Source: JAIRVZ01 sp031553415 (GTDB taxonomy: Bacteria > Bacteroidota > Bacteroidia > Bacteroidales > Azobacteroidaceae). From it: a stretch of 6,099 bases of DNA. The stretch is from NCBI GenBank assembly GCA_031553415.1, contig JAVBLO010000031.1, forward strand, positions 1 to 6,099. Reading direction: 5' to 3'. This document shows positions 1 to 5,902 of this stretch, piece by piece; positions within the stretch are counted from its first letter, which is position 1, and each line of letters starts with the position of its first letter. Both the position numbers and the translations under genes were made by a program. Under the pieces are notes generated by a model that had not been told where the DNA came from, made no database searches, and saw only the letters and a program-made list of their open reading frames with translations.

Positions 1-111
1 GAATATCAAATCAAAAGGCCGGTAGATAACCAATTTAAAATAACGCTGAATAATCAAATCACATTTGATGACAAAATCCCCAAATGGAATTACTTGATTA
101 GACCGGATTAA
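1..111 (+). CDS. C-terminal end of an unidentified protein (partial, 5' end outside window)
   Basis: Frame 1 is open from the first base to a TAA at 109-111 and gives 36 residues. They begin EYQIKRPVDN and end KWNYLIRPD. The fragment alternates hydrophobic and polar residues and contains aromatic positions, as in the last strands of a beta-sandwich. In Bacteroidales such tails are common on secreted glycan-active enzymes, but this is only an impression and I do not recognise the family. The gene runs rightward and converges on alaS, with 49 bases between the two stop codons. It is too short to be called with certainty. The open frame, the clean stop and the convergent layout make a real gene end likelier than chance. 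Confidence 0.5.
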   Translation, partial: EYQIKRPVDNQFKITLNNQITFDDKIPKWNYLIRPD

Positions 112-123
112 AGAACCAACTTA

Positions 124-154
124 TTTTTTACATGTCACTAAAAAACGTTGTTTT
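124..154. terminator. Weak AT-rich inverted repeats between convergent gene ends
   Basis: Two overlapping short inverted repeats lie between the stop of the partial gene and the stop of alaS. One is TTTTTTA (124-130) with TAAAAAA (139-145) around an 8-base loop. The other is AAAAC (142-146) with GTTTT (150-154) around a 3-base loop. Read on the minus strand, the second is followed by a T run, as an alaS terminator would be. The stems contain at most one G-C pair and exclude each other, so strong intrinsic termination is doubtful. Position is the main support. Confidence 0.25.
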
Positions 155-160
155 GGAAGA

Positions 161-2770
161 TTATATTTTGGAGATGATTTCGTCTAACGCAACCGCCAAA
201 CCATTAACATCTTTTCCACCGGCTGTAGCAAAGTGAGGTTGGCCGCCGCCGCCGCCTTGAATTTTCTTGGCTGCTTCATGGACAATTTGCCCGGCATTCA
301 TCCCTTGGGAAACCAAATCATCGCTAATCATTACCGTTAACATAGGTTTACCTTCACTTTCTGTTGCTGCTATAAAATACATTTTTTCGGAAAATTCTCC
401 ACGCAACTGGAATGCCAAATCCTTGATAACTTCTGCAGGGAAGAATCCCCTGACAATAAAAACATTGATGCCGTTAATCTCTTTTTTATTTTCGATAATT
501 GATTTTTTAAGCAAAACAATCTTTTCTTTTACATACTCTTCTGCCTGCTTTTTCAATTCGGTGTTTTCTTCGATGAATTTTTGTAAGGCCTGCATTAAAT
601 TCGGCGTATTATTAAACATGGAACGCACTTCACGAATCAAGTCCTGTTGAGCATAGAAGAATCTTTCACAATTTTCAGCAGTAATGGCTTCAATACGGCG
701 AACGCCAGCAGCAATAGAACTTTCTCCGACAATCCGGAAACTTCCGATACGGCCTGTTGAAGATATATGTGTGCCCCCGCAAAGTTCGACTGAAGAACCG
801 AAACGAACCACGCGTACATCATCCCCATATTTTTCACCAAAAAGGGCCATCGCTCCCATTGCTTTAGCTTCAGTAATTGGAACATGGCGGCTTTCATCTA
901 TAGAAATATTTTCACGGATTTTAGCTGTTACCAGTTTTTCTACTTCACGTATTTCTTCATCAGTTACTTTTTGAAAATGAGAAAAGTCGAAACGAAGTGA
1001 TTCCGGAGAAACATACGAACCTTTTTGTTCGACATGTGTTCCCAAAACTTCACGCAAAGCTTCATGCAGCAAGTGAGTTGCTGTGTGATTACATTCTGTT
1101 GCCCGGCGCTTGTTTTCATCAACCTGTGCAATAAATGTTTCTGTTACATCTGAAGGCAATGTTTTTACCAGATGTACTGCTAAGTTATTTTCCCTTTTGG
1201 TATCAAAAATTTCTACAACAATATTTTGTTCGCTTTTCAGGATTCCGCAATCGCCGACTTGCCCCCCCATTTCTGCATAAAACGGAGTACGGTCGAGAAC
1301 AATTTGGTAAAACTCCTGATTTTTTTGTTTCACTTGACGATAACGCAGGATTTGAGCCTCACATTGGGTTGTGTCATATCCTACAAATTCGGGTTCTCCT
1401 CCACGGACAGTCACCCAATCCCCAGTCTCAATCACGGCGGCATTGCGGGCGCGATCTTTTTGCTTTTGCATTTCCGAATCAAATCCGGCTATATTGACTT
1501 CCATATTATGTTCACGAAGAATCAGTTCTGTTAAGTCAAGCGGGAAGCCATAAGTATCATATAACGTAAAAGCATTTATTCCATCAATGATATTTTTATT
1601 TTTACTCTTTGCATCCTCCATTACTTTATCCAACAGCTTGATACCGGTTTCCAATGTACGCAGGAAAGAGTCTTCTTCTTCTTTGATTACTTTTTCAATC
1701 AAAGTCTGTTGGGAAATTAATTCAGGATAAGCATCTCCCATAGTATCAATTAAAGATGAAATCAATTTATGCATGAAAGCCTGCTTCTGACCAAGGAAAG
1801 TATATCCATAACGAACGGCACGGCGGAGGATACGGCGAATCACATAACCTGCTTTGGCATTAGAAGGCAATTGTCCGTCGGTAATCGAAAATGAAATAGT
1901 ACGGATATGGTCGGCAATCACGCGCATAGCGATGTCTTTCCTCATATCTTTCCCATAAACATTATCTGAAATTTTACCTATGGCTTGTATAATTGGTTGG
2001 AAAACATCAGTATCGTAATTGGATTTTTTATCTTGGATAGCCATACAGAGGCGCTCAAATCCCATACCTGTATCGATTACTTTGGCTGGAAGTCCTTCGA
2101 GTGAACCATCAGCTTTGCGATTGAACTGCATGAAAACCAAATTCCAGATTTCAATTACATCCGGATCTTTATTTACTAAACTTGCACCCGATATTTTTGC
2201 ACGTTCTTCGTCAGACCGGATATCTATATGGATTTCCGAACAAGGTCCGCAAGGTCCCGCATCTCCCATTTCCCAGAAATTGTCCTTTTTATTTCCATTA
2301 ATGATGCGGTCTTTTGAAAGATATTGTTCCCAATATCCGGCAGCTTCGTCGTCGCGACTCAATCCTTCTTGCGGACTGCCTTCAAAAACGGTAACATACA
2401 ACCGGTTCTTATCCAATTTCAATACTTCCGTCAGATATTCCCAAGCCCATTCGATAGCTTCTTTTTTGAAATAATCTCCGAACGACCAGTTTCCCAGCAT
2501 CTCAAACATGGTGTGGTGATAAGTATCATGTCCCACTTCTTCCAGGTCGTTATGTTTTCCGCTTACACGAAGACATTTTTGTGAATCGGCCACACGCGGA
2601 TACTTAACAGGTACATTTCCTAAAATAATATCTTTGAATTGATTCATACCCGCATTCGTAAACATCAGCGTAGGATCACCTTTAATTACCATAGGTGCAG
2701 ACGGAACAATTTTATGGGCTTTTGATTCAAAAAAATCTTTAAACGATTGGCGGATTTCTTTAGCAGTCAT
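161..2770 (-). CDS. alaS: Alanyl-tRNA synthetase
   Basis: Class II aminoacyl-tRNA synthetase that charges tRNA-Ala with alanine in the cytoplasm. The protein is 869 residues, close to the roughly 875 usual for bacterial AlaRS, and looks complete. Residues 1 to about 245 are the catalytic domain, with FTNAGMNQFK near 37-46, the GDAGPCGPCSEIH segment at 169-181 and DTGMGFERL at 233-241. A tRNA-recognition region follows to about 460. The editing domain, which clears mischarged Ser- and Gly-tRNA-Ala, carries the zinc-site residues H562 and H566 (HTATH) and C664 and H668 (CGGTH). A helical, probably coiled-coil stretch lies at about 725-765. The C-Ala domain contains the glycine-rich GGGGGQPHFATAGG at 839-852. 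The ATG at 2768-2770 gives the family's usual N-terminus. No Shine-Dalgarno is present. Upstream is a heptanucleotide repeat array. The gene is divergent from the M23 peptidase gene. Confidence 0.98.
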   Translation of the reverse strand: MTAKEIRQSFKDFFESKAHKIVPSAPMVIKGDPTLMFTNAGMNQFKDIILGNVPVKYPRVADSQKCLRVSGKHNDLEEVGHDTYHHTMFEMLGNWSFGDYFKKEAIEWAWEYLTEVLKLDKNRLYVTVFEGSPQEGLSRDDEAAGYWEQYLSKDRIINGNKKDNFWEMGDAGPCGPCSEIHIDIRSDEERAKISGASLVNKDPDVIEIWNLVFMQFNRKADGSLEGLPAKVIDTGMGFERLCMAIQDKKSNYDTDVFQPIIQAIGKISDNVYGKDMRKDIAMRVIADHIRTISFSITDGQLPSNAKAGYVIRRILRRAVRYGYTFLGQKQAFMHKLISSLIDTMGDAYPELISQQTLIEKVIKEEEDSFLRTLETGIKLLDKVMEDAKSKNKNIIDGINAFTLYDTYGFPLDLTELILREHNMEVNIAGFDSEMQKQKDRARNAAVIETGDWVTVRGGEPEFVGYDTTQCEAQILRYRQVKQKNQEFYQIVLDRTPFYAEMGGQVGDCGILKSEQNIVVEIFDTKRENNLAVHLVKTLPSDVTETFIAQVDENKRRATECNHTATHLLHEALREVLGTHVEQKGSYVSPESLRFDFSHFQKVTDEEIREVEKLVTAKIRENISIDESRHVPITEAKAMGAMALFGEKYGDDVRVVRFGSSVELCGGTHISSTGRIGSFRIVGESSIAAGVRRIEAITAENCERFFYAQQDLIREVRSMFNNTPNLMQALQKFIEENTELKKQAEEYVKEKIVLLKKSIIENKKEINGINVFIVRGFFPAEVIKDLAFQLRGEFSEKMYFIAATESEGKPMLTVMISDDLVSQGMNAGQIVHEAAKKIQGGGGGQPHFATAGGKDVNGLAVALDEIISKI

Positions 2771-2776
2771 GTTTGA

Positions 2777-2811
2777 AATTAAGAATTAAGAATTAAGAAT
2801 TAAGAATTAAA
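2777..2811. repeat. Heptanucleotide tandem repeat abutting the alaS start
   Basis: The plus strand has four exact copies of AATTAAG (2777-2783, 2784-2790, 2791-2797, 2798-2804) and a fifth, AATTAAA (2805-2811). In the alaS sense this reads as (CTTAATT)n, ending six bases before the ATG. Exact tandem copies this short are prone to slipped-strand copy-number change. The array occupies the place of a ribosome binding region, so copy number would alter leader length but not the reading frame. Confidence 0.9.
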
Positions 2812-2823
2812 AAGCTATCTAAG

Positions 2824-2837
2824 AGTATGAAGTATGA
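2824..2837. repeat. Two tandem copies of AGTATGA
   Basis: AGTATGA occurs at 2824-2830 and again at 2831-2837 in the alaS to peptidase gap. Two copies of seven bases is minor and could be chance. It is listed because it has the same unit length as the adjacent AATTAAG array and lies between that array and the 20-base repeat. Confidence 0.5.
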
Positions 2838-2846
2838 CATATAGCC

Positions 2847-2886
2847 CTGTAACTTCGTCTAACTTCCTGTAACTTCGTTTAACTCC
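2847..2886. repeat. Two-copy 20-base tandem repeat
   Basis: Unit 1 (2847-2866) and unit 2 (2867-2886) both begin CTGTAACTTCGT and differ at two of 20 positions, a C/T change at unit position 13 and a T/C change at position 19. Each unit is itself two related 10-mers built on TAACT, so the block also reads as four degenerate decamers. It lies upstream of the peptidase promoter and would be in the alaS leader if alaS is transcribed from the palindrome further right. Confidence 0.85.
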
Positions 2887-2902
2887 CTTTATTTCCAAAA
2901 TG

Positions 2903-2934
2903 TTTGCAAAAGTACACCAAATAAATTACTTTTG
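2903..2934 (+). promoter_or_regulatory. Bacteroidetes-type promoter for the M23 peptidase gene
   Basis: TTTG at 2903-2906 is followed after exactly 20 bases by TACTTTTG at 2927-2934, which fits the Bacteroidetes primary-sigma consensus of TTTG and TAnnTTTG at 19-21 bases. Transcription would be expected to start a few bases downstream, near 2940, giving a leader of about 35 bases before the ATG at 2976. That leader is A-rich and has no Shine-Dalgarno, which is normal in this phylum. This is the only clear promoter I found on the plus strand. It probably drives the peptidase and possibly merR and the sulfatase. Confidence 0.75.
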
Positions 2935-2935
2935 C
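2906..2935. repeat. Nine-base inverted repeat carrying a -7 box on each strand
   Basis: GCAAAAGTA (2906-2914) and TACTTTTGC (2927-2935) are exact reverse complements separated by 12 bases. The right arm contains the rightward -7 box. The left arm, read on the minus strand, is the same TACTTTTG directed toward alaS. No TTTG element sits at the right distance for the minus-strand box, where the sequence reads TGTG at best, so an alaS promoter here is possible but weaker. The palindrome could also be a regulator-binding site overlapping the promoter. Confidence 0.5.
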
Positions 2936-2975
2936 TGCACACTAACTTTAAAAAGTAAGAAACAAAAACTACTTC

Positions 2976-3944
2976 ATGCGTAAAGCTTATTACTTTTATA
3001 ATCCTCAAACGCTGAGCTACGAACGCGCTTATCCCTCATGGAAGCAACGTTTGTGGATTGTTTTCAGGCATTTGCTTGTGGGTATCATTGTTGGTGCGGG
3101 AGTGTTTGCTTTTGCATTGTATTATTTCGATTCTCCCGGCGAGCAACAGTTGAAAAAAGAAAACAGGCTGTTACAATCTCAATATGAAATACTTTCCCGC
3201 CGGATGAATGATAATCAAAAGGTATTGAATGATTTGCAACAACGTGATGATAATCTCTATCGTGCAATTTTCCATGCCGAACCGATTCCAAGTTCTATAC
3301 GGAAACCAGGTTATGGCGGCACTAACCGGTATGAAAAACTGATGAACATGCCTAATTCTGATTTGGTTATTTCAACAACACAGAAAATGGATATTATGTC
3401 CAAGCAATTATATGTACAGTCTCTTTCTTATGATGAATTGGCGGATATGATTGCGAATCAGAAAGACAGGGCTAAATGTATTCCTGCCATCCAACCGGTT
3501 GCCAATAAGGATTTAACACGGATTGCTTCCGGCTATGGTATGCGTATTGACCCGGTTTATGGCTATCCTAAATTCCACGAAGGAATGGACTTCACTGCTA
3601 AACTTGGTACAGATATTTATGCAACCGGAGACGGAACCGTTGAACTTGCTGAATGGTATTCCGGCTATGGAAATTGTGTGGTTGTCAATCATGGTTATGG
3701 TTTTAAAACCCTATATGGACATTGTGATAAATTGCAGGTAAGAGTCGGGCAAAAAGTAACCAGAGGTGAAACAATTGCCAAACTCGGAAACACAGGTAAA
3801 TCAACCGGCCCGCACTGCCACTATGAAGTGATTGTGAATGGCGTACATGATAATCCTGCCAAATATTATTACCTGGATTTAACTCCCGAAGAATACGACA
3901 GGATGATTCAGATAGCAGAAAATCATGGACAAGTAATGGACTAA
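2976..3944 (+). CDS. Membrane-anchored M23 family metallopeptidase (peptidoglycan endopeptidase)
   Basis: A 322-residue zinc endopeptidase of the LytM/lysostaphin type, expected to cut peptide cross-links of peptidoglycan in the periplasm. Residues 1-29 are a basic, aromatic cytoplasmic tail, and about 30-50 form one membrane segment (LLVGIIVGAGVFAFALYYF). About 57-93 is a charged coiled coil like that of other M23 cell-wall proteins. The catalytic domain fills about 180-300. Visible zinc ligands are H201 and D205 (HEGMD) and H282; H249 (YGHC) and H280 (HCH) match the catalytic histidines. All key residues are present, so it should be an active enzyme rather than an EnvC/NlpD-like pseudo-enzyme. 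The ATG was chosen because it follows the consensus promoter by a short A-rich leader and precedes the membrane segment with the correct charge. It is divergent from alaS and 83 bases upstream of merR. Confidence 0.93.
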   Translation: MRKAYYFYNPQTLSYERAYPSWKQRLWIVFRHLLVGIIVGAGVFAFALYYFDSPGEQQLKKENRLLQSQYEILSRRMNDNQKVLNDLQQRDDNLYRAIFHAEPIPSSIRKPGYGGTNRYEKLMNMPNSDLVISTTQKMDIMSKQLYVQSLSYDELADMIANQKDRAKCIPAIQPVANKDLTRIASGYGMRIDPVYGYPKFHEGMDFTAKLGTDIYATGDGTVELAEWYSGYGNCVVVNHGYGFKTLYGHCDKLQVRVGQKVTRGETIAKLGNTGKSTGPHCHYEVIVNGVHDNPAKYYYLDLTPEEYDRMIQIAENHGQVMD

Positions 3945-3956
3945 GTAATAATTAAA

Positions 3957-4024
3957 AATTAAAAATGAGAAATTAAAAAATATGCGTCAGCCAATTTTTC
4001 ATTTTTAATTTTTCATTTTTAATT
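3957..4024. repeat. Long AT-only inverted repeat between peptidase and merR
   Basis: The left arm 3957-3979 and right arm 4002-4024 pair over 23 positions with one mismatch, which is a G-U wobble in RNA, around a 22-base loop containing the only GC-rich part (GCGTCAGCC). The right arm is also a direct repeat: a 14-base unit AATTTTTCATTTTT occurs at 3993-4006 and 4007-4020, followed by AATT. This allows alternative pairing registers. The hairpin ends three bases before the merR ATG. It could slow transcription, direct RNA processing or mask the merR start. It lacks the GC-rich stem of a standard terminator. Confidence 0.85.
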
Positions 4025-4027
4025 CAA

Positions 4028-4393
4028 ATGGCTTTGAAGTCTTTTAAACCGAAAAAAATATTTTACTCCATTGGAGAAGTGGCTGATATGTTTGGAGTTA
4101 CCGAGCCCACACTCCGATATTGGGAAAAGGAGTTTGATACTATCAAACCTTCAAAAACTGCGAAAGGTACCCGTCAATATCGGGAAGAAGATATTGAAGC
4201 CATCCGCCTGGTGCATTATTTAGTAAAGGAAAAAGGTCTTACTTTGGCCGGCGCCAAACAAAAATTGAAAGAAAATAAGGAAACTGTAATCAATACCGAA
4301 GAAATCGTACACCGTTTAAAAATTGTCAGAGAAGAATTGGTGCTTTTGAGAGGGGAATTTGAAGCGTTGGATAGGGTGTATGGAGAAGGGTAA
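4028..4393 (+). CDS. MerR family transcriptional regulator, short form without effector domain
   Basis: A 121-residue protein with an N-terminal MerR winged helix-turn-helix. FYSIGEVADMFGVTEPTLRYWEKEF (residues 12-36) is the HTH, with LRYWE in place of the IRYYE of classical MerR, as in MlrA-like members. GTRQYREEDIEAIRLVHYLV (47-66) is the wing and following helix, and the KGLTLAGAKQKL segment (69-80) completes the domain. The rest (about 90-115) is a short helix that probably makes the antiparallel dimer coiled coil. There is no ligand domain and no cysteine, so a metal- or thiol-sensing role is unlikely. The target is unknown. A consensus promoter is not visible upstream, so it may be read through from the peptidase gene. 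The gap to the sulfatase is 39 bases. The ATG is the natural start, just after the AT repeat. Confidence 0.9.
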   Translation: MALKSFKPKKIFYSIGEVADMFGVTEPTLRYWEKEFDTIKPSKTAKGTRQYREEDIEAIRLVHYLVKEKGLTLAGAKQKLKENKETVINTEEIVHRLKIVREELVLLRGEFEALDRVYGEG

Positions 4394-4432
4394 ACATACA
4401 AACTCCAAACATTATACACTAACTAATTAGAC

Positions 4433-5887
4433 ATGAAATCTTTTAATATATTTGCCACTGGCGCTTTAGCTCTATTAAGCAGCACTTGTACAGGAAAAGT
4501 CGAAGATAAAAAAGCGCCTAACATTGTCTATATTTTAGCTGATGATTTAGGATATGGAGATTTAGGATGCTATGGACAGCAAAAATTCTCAACTCCCAAT
4601 GTTGACCGGTTGGCTTCGGAAGGAATGATGTTTACCCAACATTATGCCGGTTGTACAGTTTCTGCGCCTTCAAGGTCTTCGTTGATGACAGGCCAGCATA
4701 CCGGACACACTTATATACGAGGTAACAAAGAACTGGGAGAGAATATGGATGGACAATTCCCTTTGACTGCAAATACATACACTATTGCCAAATTATTGAA
4801 AGATGCCAATTATATTACCGGAGCATTCGGAAAATGGGGATTAGGGATACCCGGTTCGGAAGGAGACCCAAACAAACAGGGATTCGATGAATTTTGGGGA
4901 TATAACTGTCAGCGCCAGGCACACAGGTATTATCCACAATATATATGGCATAACAATCAAAAAGTAATCTTAAAAGAAAATGACCTGAAAAAAAAAGTAA
5001 CTTATGCTCCCGACATGATTCATGAGGAAGCACTGAAATTCATACGAACAAATAAAGACAAACCATTCTTTGCCTTTATCCCGTTAGTTCAGCCACATGC
5101 CGAGTTAATTGTTCCTGATGATGAGATACTGGCTCAATACAAAGGCCTCTTTGAAGAAACTCCTTACATTGCCCGCCAAGATGGTGCAGATTATGGTTCT
5201 CCAAATTTCAACATTTCTGCTTACAGCTCCCAAAGCGCTCCCCGCGCAACTTTTGCGGCCATGGTAGCACGCATAGACAAATATGTGGGGGATATCCTGG
5301 AATTGTTGAAAGAACTTAACATAGATGACAATACGATAATCATATTTACAAGCGATAACGGCCCTCATCAGGAAGGAGGCGCTGATCCTGATTTTTTCGA
5401 TAGTAACAGCATTTTCAGGGGATATAAAAGGGACGTCTCGGATGGAGGTATTCGGGTACCTATGATTGTACGCTGGAAAGGGAAAGTACAAGCAGGAACA
5501 AAATCTGATTTAGTTTCTGCTTTTTGGGATATCATGCCGACTTTTGCAGATTTAGCCAATGTAAAATGCCCTGAAAACACTGATGGTATTTCCATGCTTC
5601 CAACTTTATCAGGAAAAACCGGTAACCAGAAAAAACATGATTTCTTGTATTGGGAATTCAAAGAAAAAGGTGGCAGAATCGCTGTACGTATGGGTGATTG
5701 GAAAGCTATTCAATTGGATGTTAATAAAAATCCTGAAGCTCCTATTGAATTATATGATATAAAAAACGATTCTGAAGAATTGAATAATGTAGCGGAACAG
5801 CATCCGGAAGTTATTGCTCAAGTGTATAATATCATCAAAAGGGAGCATGTCAAATCGGATATATACCCTTTCGATTATGAAAAATAG
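4433..5887 (+). CDS. Secreted S1 family sulfatase (arylsulfatase-like), Ser-type active site
   Basis: A 484-residue alkaline-phosphatase-fold sulfatase, expected to remove sulfate esters from a glycan outside the cytoplasm. The first 19 residues are a short signal with a cysteine at 19 (LLSSTC). This suggests a lipoprotein, although T at -1 and S at -3 make a poor lipobox. Metal ligands are D37 and D38 (ADDLGYGDLG) and D308 and N309 (SDNG). The FGly motif is S77-A-P-S-R81, with serine where many relatives have cysteine. Further expected residues are K134 (GKWGLG), H222 and K332, followed by DGGIRVP at 337-343. All catalytic positions are occupied, so it should be active if matured by an anaerobic sulfatase-maturating enzyme; no such gene is in the window. 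The fold resembles N-acetylgalactosamine-6-sulfatase and arylsulfatase A types, but the substrate cannot be read from sequence. No SusC/D genes are nearby. It starts 39 bases after merR. Confidence 0.93.
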   Translation: MKSFNIFATGALALLSSTCTGKVEDKKAPNIVYILADDLGYGDLGCYGQQKFSTPNVDRLASEGMMFTQHYAGCTVSAPSRSSLMTGQHTGHTYIRGNKELGENMDGQFPLTANTYTIAKLLKDANYITGAFGKWGLGIPGSEGDPNKQGFDEFWGYNCQRQAHRYYPQYIWHNNQKVILKENDLKKKVTYAPDMIHEEALKFIRTNKDKPFFAFIPLVQPHAELIVPDDEILAQYKGLFEETPYIARQDGADYGSPNFNISAYSSQSAPRATFAAMVARIDKYVGDILELLKELNIDDNTIIIFTSDNGPHQEGGADPDFFDSNSIFRGYKRDVSDGGIRVPMIVRWKGKVQAGTKSDLVSAFWDIMPTFADLANVKCPENTDGISMLPTLSGKTGNQKKHDFLYWEFKEKGGRIAVRMGDWKAIQLDVNKNPEAPIELYDIKNDSEELNNVAEQHPEVIAQVYNIIKREHVKSDIYPFDYEK

Positions 5888-5902
5888 GAAGTACTATTTT
5901 TT
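5880..5902 (+). terminator. Possible terminator overlapping the sulfatase stop codon
   Basis: AAAAATAG (5880-5887) pairs with CTATTTTT (5894-5901) around a 6-base loop, and the 3' arm is itself a T run. A competing pairing is TAGGAA (5885-5890) with TTCCTA (5901-5906). The stem contains a single G-C pair, so strength is uncertain. It sits where a terminator is expected, between the sulfatase and the convergent transposase remnant, and the sulfatase TAG is inside its 5' arm. Confidence 0.35.

Noticed and set aside
241..256. GCC triplet run that looks like a microsatellite
   Set aside because: It encodes the conserved glycine run of the AlaRS C-terminal GGGGGQPHFATAGG motif, so selection on the protein explains it.
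637..897. 86-codon minus-strand open frame inside alaS
   Set aside because: It overlaps the well-supported alaS editing-domain coding region in another frame and shows no recognisable protein features.
2019..2474. 151-codon plus-strand open frame opposite alaS
   Set aside because: It is antisense to the conserved AlaRS catalytic domain. Its length follows from the codon use of alaS, and the translation is low-complexity and Ser-rich.
2806..2848. Attenuator-like pattern in the alaS leader: GCTAT and ATAGC followed by a T run on the minus strand
   Set aside because: The stem has only five Watson-Crick pairs and can be extended only through G-U pairs. The loop is about 22 bases and there is no leader peptide or T-box sequence, so chance pairing is likely.
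4423..4430. CTAATTAG palindrome just before the sulfatase start
   Set aside because: Eight AT-rich bases with a short core are expected by chance, and no promoter is adjacent to make it an operator.
4394..4432. Separate promoter for the sulfatase
   Set aside because: I looked for TTTG and TAnnTTTG at the right spacing in the gap and the end of merR and found none.
5105..5491. 128-codon minus-strand open frame opposite the sulfatase
   Set aside because: It is antisense to conserved sulfatase motifs, with no promoter and no family resemblance.
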